Shown here in pieces: positions 1 through 6,289 of a stretch of DNA of 11,716 nt. Every line of letters begins with the position of its first letter. Within the stretch, counting starts at the first letter, position 1. The notes under the pieces were generated by a model. That model was not told where the DNA came from, ran no database searches, and saw only the letters and a program-made list of their open reading frames with translations. The translations under genes and the position numbers were made by a program. This DNA comes from an uncultured Oscillospiraceae bacterium (GTDB lineage: Bacteria; Bacillota_A; Clostridia; Oscillospirales; Oscillospiraceae): the NCBI GenBank assembly GCA_944386965.1, contig CALXDE010000031.1, forward strand, positions 1-11,716, written 5' to 3'.

Positions 1-944
1 TCCGCCTCCGGCAGCAGCGCCAGGTCCTGGAAGACCGCGTCGGCGGCCTGCAGGAACTGCCGGGGCTCCCGGGCCTTCCGGAGGGCCTTGGCGGCGGGCG
101 CGCTGTTTGAAAAGAGACGGATGAGATAGGGCCAGAGCTCCTTCATGCGCATCATGGCGTTGTGGGCGCTGCCAAAGAGATGGCAGTATCCCTCAAACAG
201 CGCCTTGTGAAAGACACGCAGCGTCTCCCGATCCGGAGGAGCCCCGCCCTTGACCTGGCGGACCAGGGCCGGGTTGGCCAGCAGGCCCTGGCCGATCATC
301 TCCCCCGCGGCGCCGGGAAAGCGGGCCGCTGTCTCCAGACAGCCGCGGACCTGTACCAGACCGCCGTTGTAGCAGACGGGGTGGCGGCTGGCAGCCAGAA
401 TGGGCCCAAACGCCTCCGTCCGGACCGGATGGCGATAGACGTCCCGCTGCACCCGGAGGTGGACGATGAGCTCCGAGAGGGGATAGCGGTTGTAGATCTC
501 CAGAATGGGGCCGAACTCCTCCGGCTCGGCAATCCCAAGCCGGGTCTTGACGGAGACGGCACAGGGGGCGCGGGAGCATATGGCGTCCAGAAAGGCGTCC
601 AGGGCGGATAAGTCCGCCAACATCCCGGACCCCTTGCCTTTGGCGGTCACTGTGCCGGAGGGGCAGCCCAGGTTGAGGTTTACCTCCCGGTAGCCCATGG
701 CGGACAGCTCTCCGGCGGCCCACAGGAAGTCCTCCGGCGATTTGGTCAGCAGCTGCGGGATCGCTGTCAGCCCCCGGTTGTTCTCGGGCAGAAGCTCCCG
801 CAGGACCCTGGCGGGGAATACGTGGTCCCGGGAGGGAGCGAAAAAGGGCATATAGTACCGGTCCACGCCGGGAAAGAACTGGCGGTGGAGACGGCGGAAG
901 AGGGCGGTGGTGATCCCCTCCATAGGGGCGAAATCATATCGCAT
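1..944 (-). CDS. dus: tRNA-dihydrouridine synthase family protein (3' end beyond window)
   Basis: Dus enzymes are FMN-dependent and use NADPH to reduce uridines in the tRNA D-loop or variable region, acting in the cytosol. The protein opens MRYDFAPMEGITTALFRRLH, the flavin-binding start of the Dus TIM barrel. The family's catalytic-cysteine signature follows as NLNLGCPSGTV (Cys94) with KGKGSGML after it. SVKTRLGI (Lys133) and VHLRVQRDVY (His162) match later FMN/phosphate-binding strands. MIGQGLLANP near residue 217 stands where most Dus proteins have a GRG motif, so one Arg is replaced by Gln. The ATG at 944 is preceded by AGGAGG at a good distance. About 314 codons are present without a stop; the family is about 310-350 residues, so little is missing. 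I see no clear promoter in 958-1050, although a terminator lies just upstream. The Dus subclass and the tRNA position modified cannot be told from this. Confidence 0.9.
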   Translation of the reverse strand, partial: MRYDFAPMEGITTALFRRLHRQFFPGVDRYYMPFFAPSRDHVFPARVLRELLPENNRGLTAIPQLLTKSPEDFLWAAGELSAMGYREVNLNLGCPSGTVTAKGKGSGMLADLSALDAFLDAICSRAPCAVSVKTRLGIAEPEEFGPILEIYNRYPLSELIVHLRVQRDVYRHPVRTEAFGPILAASRHPVCYNGGLVQVRGCLETAARFPGAAGEMIGQGLLANPALVRQVKGGAPPDRETLRVFHKALFEGYCHLFGSAHNAMMRMKELWPYLIRLFSNSAPAAKALRKAREPRQFLQAADAVFQDLALLPEA

Positions 945-1047
945 GGCGGCGGCCTCCTGAAAAATCTGGGCTGAGGTCCCGGGCCGGGAGACGCCGGCAG
1001 AGGGGCCTGGGGGGCAATGTCCGCCGGGAAAGGCGCGTCTCCTCGCC

Positions 1048-1080
1048 GGCGCAGAAGAAAAGCGGGGCATCTGCCCCGCC
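1048..1080 (-). terminator. Rho-independent terminator of the radical SAM/zinc-ribbon operon
   Basis: Read on the minus strand, a GCGGGGC stem (1079-1073) pairs perfectly with GCCCCGC (1068-1062) around a 4-nt loop. It is followed at once by a T-rich tract, TTTTCTTCT. It begins only a few bases after the zinc-ribbon stop codon (1085-1087). It should insulate that operon from the downstream dus gene. Confidence 0.85.
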
Positions 1081-1084
1081 GTTC

Positions 1085-1312
1085 TTACAGCCAGCGGTCC
1101 ATGGGGTGTTCATAGTCGAATGTCATAAGGCCGCAATCCGTACAGATGAAGCCCTGAAAATCCGCGCCGGCGGCCAGATTCCAGACGAGCTCCACGTCCC
1201 CGTCCTTCCTGGGGGCGATGGAGACGTGGTACTGCTTCTGGTTGAACACCAGAGTCTGGGCGCCCTGGAGGAACCCGGGGCGCATCTCTTTCCCACACTT
1301 CGGGCAGTTCAT
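1085..1312 (-). CDS. Small zinc-ribbon protein (PF20097/DUF6487-like), 75 aa
   Basis: This is a 75-residue protein with two CXXC knuckles, NCPKCGK at the N-terminus (Cys3, Cys6) and ICTDCGL near the C-terminus (Cys57, Cys60). The span between them is predicted beta-rich. The arrangement is that of a four-cysteine zinc ribbon, and the opening MNCPKCGKEMRPG resembles the DUF6487 (PF20097) domain, a family without a known role. An ATG at 1351 in the same frame would add 13 residues. The ATG at 1312 is preferred because AAGGAGG (1321-1327) sits 8 nt upstream. That ribosome site overlaps the stop codon of the radical SAM gene, with a 13-bp gap between the two coding regions, so they are almost surely one transcript and perhaps translationally coupled. 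Whether it binds the enzyme, nucleic acid or only zinc is unknown. There is no signal peptide or membrane segment. Confidence 0.8.
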   Translation of the reverse strand: MNCPKCGKEMRPGFLQGAQTLVFNQKQYHVSIAPRKDGDVELVWNLAAGADFQGFICTDCGLMTFDYEHPMDRWL

Positions 1313-1325
1313 GGGCGTCGCCTCC

Positions 1326-2825
1326 TTACAGCTTGCTCTTGAGGACCACACGGGCCTTCTTGTAGTAGTAGCGGTATTTCGCCATCTTCTGGGCCTTGGC
1401 GTAGAGCGCGTCGATCTCGGCGCGGTGGGCGGCGGGATCGCTCTCCCACTGCTCCACCTTCTTCCGGGTGGACTTGAACTGCAGGCAGTAGATCATGTTG
1501 TACCACATCTGGCTGTCCGCGTCGTTGCCCCGGTGCCAATAGGCGCCGAACTGCTCCTCCATGGGGGCGTACATGATCTTGTCCATCTCCTCCGCCGTAA
1601 GGCAGCCCTGGTCAATGGCCATCTGGACGATGTCCGTGCCGGGGAGGAAGTTGAGGCCGTGGAGCTGGAGCTCAAAGGGGCCGTGCATCTTCTTGACCAG
1701 GAAATAGGTTTCCTTCAGGGTATCCAGCGTCTCGAAGGGGTGGCGGAGCATGAAGTCATAGCTGGCCCAGAACACCCCGGAGTCGTGGATGACGCGGGTG
1801 GCCTCGATGATGTCCTCATTGGACTCGTAGCGGTGGAACACATCCTTGCGGATGTGGGGAGAGCCGGACTGGATGCCCATGATGACCTCCGTGAGGCCCA
1901 CGGCCTTGAGCTTGCGCAGCATCTCCGCGTCCACCATCTTGGGGTGGGACCAGATGGTGAAGGGGAGATCGATGTGCTTCTTGTACTCCGCCACAAACTC
2001 GTCCACCCAGCCGGGGGTGTTGGGGAAGATCTCATCGTAGAAGTGGACGAACACCAGCTTTTTACAGGCCTTCTTTGCGATTTTCAGTTCCTCCATGACG
2101 CTCTGGACCGAGCGGGTGCGGACGTACTTGGTACCCGTGCCCTGGAAGAGCCGGTGGAGGTTGATGCAGCAGCAGTAGGAGCAGGTGAAGGGGCAGCCCC
2201 GGGAGGCGATGACCTCGTAGCTGAGGGTGGAGAGCTGAGGGTCCCCCTCCGTCAGCTTGTCGTGCTCGATGAAGCAGGCCTTCTCGCACTCGATGGCGGG
2301 GAGGCCGTAATTGTCGATGTCGCTCTCCAGTCCGCTGATGGGGTTGAGGGTTGTTTCCCCCTTCTCCAGGTACCCCAGGCAGGGGATGGCGTGCCAGTCG
2401 CCGCCGGTGCGCAGGGCGTCAGCCAGGGCGCGCAGGGCGTGCTCCCCGTCGGTGCGGATGGAGAAGTCCCTGCCCTCCCGGCGGAGGAAGCGCTCGGGGA
2501 ACATGGAGGCGAAGGCCCCGCCGTAGACCACGGGGAGGTCAAAGTGCTTGTTGACAGCCTCGATCACCAGTTCCACCGTATCCAGATACATGGAGCTCAT
2601 GACGGACAGGCCGATGAGCATGGGCTGGGCGGCCTGTATCCGCTCCACCAGCAGCTCCAGCTCCCGCACTGTGGTCTTGGAGGGGTGGATGCTGTTGAAG
2701 GACTTGTAGAAAATGGTTTCCACGCCGTAGCCGGCCTGTTTCAGCGCCGTCTCCAGGTAGCGCACGCCCAGGGCCTTGGTATTGTAAAATGCCACCAGTA
2801 CGATGACAGGCTTCTTCTGTTCCAT
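1326..2825 (-). CDS. Radical SAM protein with N-terminal B12-binding-like domain, 499 aa
   Basis: The protein has the two-part layout of cobalamin-binding-domain radical SAM enzymes. Residues about 5-135 form a Rossmann-like domain, with GLSVMSS (72-78) and VVYGGAFASMFPE (99-111) matching the SxL and GG landmarks of that fold. The DxHxxG motif that supplies the lower cobalt ligand is not visible, so cobalamin may bind base-off without a His ligand or not bind at all. The radical SAM core begins at SRGCPFTCSYC, a CX3CX2C cluster motif (Cys211, 215, 218) for the 4Fe-4S cluster that cleaves S-adenosylmethionine; two more cysteines (219, 220) follow directly. GIQSGS further on matches the core's SAM-binding region. 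The C-terminal ~100 residues are not assigned. The substrate is unknown; relatives include BchE- and HpnJ-type enzymes and many orphans. It heads an operon with the zinc-ribbon gene. The ribosome site upstream of the ATG (GAGAGTGAG) is only moderate. Confidence 0.88.
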   Translation of the reverse strand: MEQKKPVIVLVAFYNTKALGVRYLETALKQAGYGVETIFYKSFNSIHPSKTTVRELELLVERIQAAQPMLIGLSVMSSMYLDTVELVIEAVNKHFDLPVVYGGAFASMFPERFLRREGRDFSIRTDGEHALRALADALRTGGDWHAIPCLGYLEKGETTLNPISGLESDIDNYGLPAIECEKACFIEHDKLTEGDPQLSTLSYEVIASRGCPFTCSYCCCINLHRLFQGTGTKYVRTRSVQSVMEELKIAKKACKKLVFVHFYDEIFPNTPGWVDEFVAEYKKHIDLPFTIWSHPKMVDAEMLRKLKAVGLTEVIMGIQSGSPHIRKDVFHRYESNEDIIEATRVIHDSGVFWASYDFMLRHPFETLDTLKETYFLVKKMHGPFELQLHGLNFLPGTDIVQMAIDQGCLTAEEMDKIMYAPMEEQFGAYWHRGNDADSQMWYNMIYCLQFKSTRKKVEQWESDPAAHRAEIDALYAKAQKMAKYRYYYKKARVVLKSKL

Positions 2826-2870
2826 GATACACGCTCACTCTCTATGGGAATTTTGTTGTTTCAAAAGGCG

Positions 2871-2893
2871 GGGAGGATGCAGGACATCCTCCC
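2871..2893 (-). promoter_or_regulatory. 5' leader stem-loop of the radical SAM transcript
   Basis: On the minus strand GGGAGGATG (2893-2885) pairs perfectly over 9 bp with CATCCTCCC (2879-2871) around a TCCTG loop. The predicted transcription start of the promoter at 2904-2932 is near 2897, so the hairpin lies at about +4 to +26 of the RNA. A stem at the extreme 5' end often stabilises mRNA. CGCCTTTTG follows, a T-run too short for a convincing terminator, so attenuation is possible but weakly supported. Confidence 0.5.
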
Positions 2894-2903
2894 TTAAACC
2901 ATC

Positions 2904-2932
2904 ATTATAAGCGGAAAACCAGGAAAAGGCAA
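2904..2932 (-). promoter_or_regulatory. Sigma-70 promoter of the radical SAM/zinc-ribbon operon
   Basis: The minus strand shows TTGCCT (2932-2927), a 17-bp spacer, then a perfect TATAAT (2909-2904). The predicted start near 2897 gives a leader of about 72 nt before the ATG at 2825. The AT-rich -10 stands out in GC-rich surroundings. The same TTGCCT-17-TATAAT arrangement recurs upstream of the cysteine desulfurase. Confidence 0.75.
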
Positions 2933-2969
2933 GGGGAAAGCGGACAATTTGGGGCAAAGAAGTCAACTG

Positions 2970-2997
2970 AAATGGAGAATCCGCTGCAAATGGAGAA
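2970..2997. repeat. Pair of 10-bp direct repeats upstream of the radical SAM promoter
   Basis: AAATGGAGAA occurs at 2970-2979 and again at 2988-2997, an 18-bp period, about 40-65 bp upstream of the -35 element. The spacing is close to two helical turns, which would suit a regulator site. A chance pair is equally possible. Confidence 0.3.
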
Positions 2998-3005
2998 GGA
3001 GCCGA

Positions 3006-3290
3006 TTACCAGGGAACCAGAGTGCCCTCTATATAGCCGGTGGCGTACAGAACGGCAAAGGCAGCGGCATAACAGAGCACGCTCAGCACAATAGCAATGG
3101 CCTTGCTGCCGGTCAGCGCCCAGACTTTTTCCCGGTAGGTATCTCCTGCTCCGGCCAGGGCGAGGGGGAATAAAATGCAGTACCAGTGGTGTCGGAAAAA
3201 GACCCACAGGCTGATCAGGGCGTAGCCAATTGTAATGAAGGGGATGGACAGCAGGATCAGCTCCGCCAGAATGCTCAGTCGCTTTTTCAT
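3006..3290 (-). CDS. Small membrane protein downstream of galT, 94 aa, unknown function
   Basis: This is a 94-residue hydrophobic protein that I do not recognise. It begins MKKRLSILAE and has likely membrane segments at about residues 8-32 and 62-85, with a shorter hydrophobic stretch at about 36-48. The loop DTYREKVWALTGSK after that stretch is the most polar part. There are no catalytic motifs. The same frame stays open upstream into the galT coding region, but the ATG at 3290 is chosen because it lies just after the galT stop (3307-3309) and has an AAAAGGAT ribosome site about 9-11 nt upstream. Only 16 bp separate the two genes, so it is probably co-transcribed with galK and galT. The position hints at a link to galactose use, but nothing in the sequence proves that it is a transporter part, and its size argues against a complete carrier. 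Confidence 0.7.
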   Translation of the reverse strand: MKKRLSILAELILLSIPFITIGYALISLWVFFRHHWYCILFPLALAGAGDTYREKVWALTGSKAIAIVLSVLCYAAAFAVLYATGYIEGTLVPW

Positions 3291-3306
3291 GGGCTGCCCA
3301 TCCTTT

Positions 3307-4788
3307 TTACAGGCGCTCCACGAACCGGCGGAAGGCCGCCCGGCCCGCCGCATCCGTCTTGAACACCCCGGCGTGCTCCAGGCCCCGGGCAAACTCCAGC
3401 CCCACCTCTTTTTGCAGGATTTCCTCCACGTTCTCCGCCGTGAAGGCGTACCGCCCGCGCAGGCTCTCCGCCCAGGGGGCGTGGGGGGCGGTGAGGGGGT
3501 CGGCGGAGAGGTCGCCGCCGTGGACCAGACAGTCCGCCACCGCCGCCAGCTCGCCTTTCAGCCGGGGAGGCAGGATGGCAAGGCCCATGACCTCGATGAG
3601 GCCGATGGTTTCCCGCTTGATGTGGTGGATCTCCGGGTGGGGGTGGTAGAGGCCCAGAGGATACTCCCGCGTGGTCAGGTTGTTGCGCAGGGCCAGGTCC
3701 AGCTCATAGTCCTCCCCCCGCCGCCGGGCGATGGGGGTGATGGTGTTGTGGGGCTCACCGCCGGTCCGGGCGAAGACCTGGACGCTCTCGTCGGTATAAT
3801 CCCGCCAGCGGTCCAGAATGCGGCCCGCCAGCTGTACCAGCCGGTCCGCCTGGGAGCAGCGCAGACGGATCACCGACAGCGGCCAGTGGAGGATGCCTGC
3901 CTGGACATCGGCAAAGCCCGGGACGGTGAAGGACGCCTCCACCGCCGCGCGCTCCATGGGGAAGGGGTAGCGTCCGCCCTGGAAATGGTCGTGGGTCTGG
4001 ATGGAGCCGCCCACAATGGGGAGGTCGGCGTTGCTGCCCATAAAGTAGTGGGGAAACTGGGTGACAAAGTCCAGCAACCGCCGGAAGGTCCCCTGTGTAA
4101 TGGACATGGGCCGGTGGGCTTCGCTGAACAGAATGCAGTGCTCGGAAAAGTAGACGTAGGGGGAGTACTGGAGATACCAGGGCTCCCCGTCCACCCTCAG
4201 AGGGATGGGACGCAGGTTCTGCCGGGCCGGGTGGTTCACGCGCCCGGCGTACCCCTCATTTTCCAGACACAGAGCGCACAGAGGATAGCTGGTATTCACC
4301 GCGTGGCGCAGGGCCGCCACCGCTTTGGGGTCCTTCTCGGGCTTGGAGAGGTTGATGGAGATGTCCAGCGTCCCGTAGGGGCTGTCTGCCTGCCACCGCA
4401 GGTCCCGGGCGATGCGGTCCCGGCGGATGTAGTTGGTGTCGCCGCTGAAGGCGTAATACCAGTCGGTGGCCGCCTGGGGGGACTGGGCGTACAGTTCGAA
4501 GAAGCGGCGGCGGACCTGGCTGGGCCGGGGGGTCAGGACGCCCATAAGCTTTGTGTCGAACAGGTCCCGGCTGACGGTGTCATCGCCGCAGAGGCCCCGG
4601 GAGACGGCATCCTCTGTCAGGACAGAGAGCACCTCCGGCAGGGGGGCGGGCGGGAGAGGTTCACCGGGGGCGTAGTCCGGCTTTTGCAGGATATTCATGA
4701 AGGTGTTGCGGCACCAGACGGCGTCATCGGGCTCGATCAGGTGCTTTTCCAGGCCGTAGGCCACCAAGAGGTCGATGTAGCGGTCCAT
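3307..4788 (-). CDS. galT: UDP-glucose--hexose-1-phosphate uridylyltransferase (class II GalT), 493 aa
   Basis: GalT exchanges galactose-1-phosphate with UDP-glucose to give UDP-galactose and glucose-1-phosphate, the second Leloir step, in the cytosol. The length (493 residues) and sequence fit the long Firmicutes class II form rather than the ~350-residue E. coli type. Recognisable stretches include DTKLMGVLTPRPSQV, SGDTNYIRRDRIA, NPARQNLRPIPL and FSEAHRPM. The HDHFQGGRYPFPME segment contains the His-x-His-x-Gln triad, whose second His is the nucleotidyl-carrying residue in this fold. Start choice: a TTG at 4815 would add nine residues and overlap the galK stop. The ATG at 4788 has a strong AAGGAGGG (4796-4803) 7 nt upstream, lying inside that extension, so the ATG is preferred. 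The gap from the galK stop codon is 23 bp. It is expressed with galK from the promoter at 6134-6162. Confidence 0.95.
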   Translation of the reverse strand: MDRYIDLLVAYGLEKHLIEPDDAVWCRNTFMNILQKPDYAPGEPLPPAPLPEVLSVLTEDAVSRGLCGDDTVSRDLFDTKLMGVLTPRPSQVRRRFFELYAQSPQAATDWYYAFSGDTNYIRRDRIARDLRWQADSPYGTLDISINLSKPEKDPKAVAALRHAVNTSYPLCALCLENEGYAGRVNHPARQNLRPIPLRVDGEPWYLQYSPYVYFSEHCILFSEAHRPMSITQGTFRRLLDFVTQFPHYFMGSNADLPIVGGSIQTHDHFQGGRYPFPMERAAVEASFTVPGFADVQAGILHWPLSVIRLRCSQADRLVQLAGRILDRWRDYTDESVQVFARTGGEPHNTITPIARRRGEDYELDLALRNNLTTREYPLGLYHPHPEIHHIKRETIGLIEVMGLAILPPRLKGELAAVADCLVHGGDLSADPLTAPHAPWAESLRGRYAFTAENVEEILQKEVGLEFARGLEHAGVFKTDAAGRAAFRRFVERL

Positions 4789-4795
4789 AAAAAGT

Positions 4796-4803
4796 CCCTC
4801 CTT
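4796..4803 (-). promoter_or_regulatory. Ribosome binding site that fixes the galT start
   Basis: AAGGAGGG on the minus strand lies 7 nt before the ATG at 4788. It falls downstream of the alternative TTG at 4815, which itself has no usable Shine-Dalgarno sequence. This decides the start in favour of MDRYIDLL. Confidence 0.8.
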
Positions 4804-4811
4804 GCGGATAT

Positions 4812-6104
4812 TCAATCGATGAGACAGCAGGCGCCGGTGCCGCGGAAGGAGAGGACGTGGCAGGCGCCCGCCCCCGCCACCCGCTCCATGGCGGGACAGA
4901 AGGTGTCCACCAGGTCCAGGGGGACAAACACCTGGATGGCGCCGGCAAAGCCGCCGCCGTGGACCCGGCAGGCGCCCCGGCCCCCAAGCAGCTGCTCGGC
5001 CACCGCCAGCAGCACCGCCATATCCTGATGGGCCGGGTCCCGATAGGTGGAGACGTTCTGCAGGTACATGTAGGAGGAGCGGCCGGACCGGGAGACGAGG
5101 GTGAGGAAGGTGTCCATATCTCCGGACTGAATGGCCCGGAGCTGCCGGGTCACCAGGGCGTCATCCTGGAAGAAATGGATGGCCCGGAGGACCGCCCGGT
5201 CGCCGCAGCGGCGGCGCACCTCCGGAAGATTGGCATAGAAGTCGGCGGAGGACACCTGGGAGAGGAGACTCTTTCCAAAACAGGCGGCCACGGCCCCCAT
5301 CTCCCGGGGGATCGCGGCAAAATCCTCCTTCAAGTCGGCGTGGCTGCGGCCGGTGTCCACCATACACAGGGCGTACCCGGCCGCGCGGAGGTCAAAGTCC
5401 ACATGCCGGACCTCCGGCTCGTTCTTGTCCCGAAAGTCCATGGCGATGACCCCGCCGGTAGCGCAGGCCATCTGGTCCAGCAGGCCGCAGGGCTTGCCGA
5501 AGTAGCGGTTCTCCGCGAATTGGGCGATCTGGGCCAGCTGAAAGGCGGTCAGCGCTCCGCCGCAGCAGAAGTGGTTGAGGATCTCCCCCACCAGCACCTC
5601 GAAGGCGGCGGAGGAGCTGAGCCCCGCGCCCCGGAGGACCTGGGTGGTGGTGTAGGCATCGAACCCCGTGAGAGGGTAGCCCATGGCGGCAATCCGGGCG
5701 GCGATGCCCCGGACCAGGGCGGGGGAGCTGCCGGTTTCCGCCGCCTGGGGCTCCAGACGGCTCAGATCGATCTCGGCAATGCGGTGGTGCTGGGATTTCA
5801 CGCGGATGACGCCGCTGCTGTTTGGGCTGGCACAGGCGATGGTGTCCAGATCCACGCTGGCTGCCAGGGAGTGACCCTGCTGGTGGTCGGTGTGGTTGCC
5901 GCCCAGCTCTGTTCTGCCCGGGCAGGAAAAGAGGGCGATCTGCGTGTCCTCGCCGGCCCCGTAGAAATCACAAAAGCCGCCTACCAGTGCCAGCAGCCGC
6001 CCGACAGACCGGGAGGCGCCGTCCCCGTAGATACGGCTCAACTTCTCGTCATAGATTCCATTTCGCAGCGCTGCGGTGATCTCTCTGACCGTCTGCAAAG
6101 CCAT
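4812..6104 (-). CDS. galK: Galactokinase, 430 aa
   Basis: GalK phosphorylates alpha-D-galactose with ATP at C1, the first committed Leloir step. All GHMP-kinase landmarks are present. The N-terminal galactokinase signature is CPGRTELGGNHTDHQQG (residues 61-77). The phosphate-binding motif is GAGLSSSAA (159-167). The catalytic-base segment is CGLLDQ (Asp210), and the C-terminal motif is VHGGGFAG. The first signature reads GGNHTDH rather than the E. coli-type IGEHTDY, which I regard as usual in clostridial members rather than a defect. At 430 residues it is somewhat longer than E. coli GalK. The ATG at 6104 has GGAGGAGGG lying almost against it. TTG at codon 3 would have more normal spacing, so the true N-terminus may be two residues shorter. 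The adjacent galT and their shared promoter support galactose rather than another sugar, but a related hexose cannot be fully excluded. Confidence 0.93.
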   Translation of the reverse strand: MALQTVREITAALRNGIYDEKLSRIYGDGASRSVGRLLALVGGFCDFYGAGEDTQIALFSCPGRTELGGNHTDHQQGHSLAASVDLDTIACASPNSSGVIRVKSQHHRIAEIDLSRLEPQAAETGSSPALVRGIAARIAAMGYPLTGFDAYTTTQVLRGAGLSSSAAFEVLVGEILNHFCCGGALTAFQLAQIAQFAENRYFGKPCGLLDQMACATGGVIAMDFRDKNEPEVRHVDFDLRAAGYALCMVDTGRSHADLKEDFAAIPREMGAVAACFGKSLLSQVSSADFYANLPEVRRRCGDRAVLRAIHFFQDDALVTRQLRAIQSGDMDTFLTLVSRSGRSSYMYLQNVSTYRDPAHQDMAVLLAVAEQLLGGRGACRVHGGGFAGAIQVFVPLDLVDTFCPAMERVAGAGACHVLSFRGTGACCLID

Positions 6105-6133
6105 CCCTCCTCCGCGCGAATGGTAGTTGTCTT

Positions 6134-6162
6134 ATTCTACCACACCCCCCGCTGGCCCGCAA
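6134..6162 (-). promoter_or_regulatory. Sigma-70 promoter of the galKT operon
   Basis: The minus strand reads TTGCGG (6162-6157), a 17-bp spacer, and TAGAAT (6139-6134). The predicted start near 6127 gives a short leader of about 23 nt before the galK ATG. I see no obvious operator palindrome over it. The remaining 6163-6240 shows nothing further. Confidence 0.7.
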
Positions 6163-6240
6163 CCGAAAGGCACCCTTTGCGGCGGGGCGGCGGGGTAGAA
6201 AAAGGGAGGGGTTCTTTGTGCAATTCTGCCAGCAATAGAG

Positions 6241-6285
6241 AAAAACGATCCCGTCCTATCCGGTAAATCGCCGGATAGGACGGGG
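6241..6285 (-). terminator. Terminator hairpin after the cysteine desulfurase
   Basis: CCCGTCCTATCCGG (6250-6263) is a perfect 14-bp inverted repeat of CCGGATAGGACGGG (6271-6284), with loop bases 6264-6270. On the minus strand the stem is followed by ATCG and then TTTTTCTC. It begins about 5 bp after the desulfurase stop codon. The four bases between stem and T-tract are slightly more than ideal. It separates this gene from the galK promoter. Confidence 0.85.
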
Positions 6286-6289
6286 GATG

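Noticed and set aside
1218..2897. Long plus-strand open frame of 559 codons opposite the radical SAM and zinc-ribbon genes
   Set aside because: It mirrors strongly supported genes on the other strand, has low-complexity Val/Leu/Gly/His-rich content without motifs, and has no ribosome site. It arises from GC-rich third positions.
4789..4815. TTG start for galT overlapping the galK stop
   Set aside because: It has no ribosome site of its own, and the strong AAGGAGGG within the extension fits the ATG at 4788.
3235..6266. Long plus-strand open frames opposite galT and galK (597 and 469 codons)
   Set aside because: They are antisense shadows of genes with full catalytic motifs; their sequence is compositionally biased and shows no family features.
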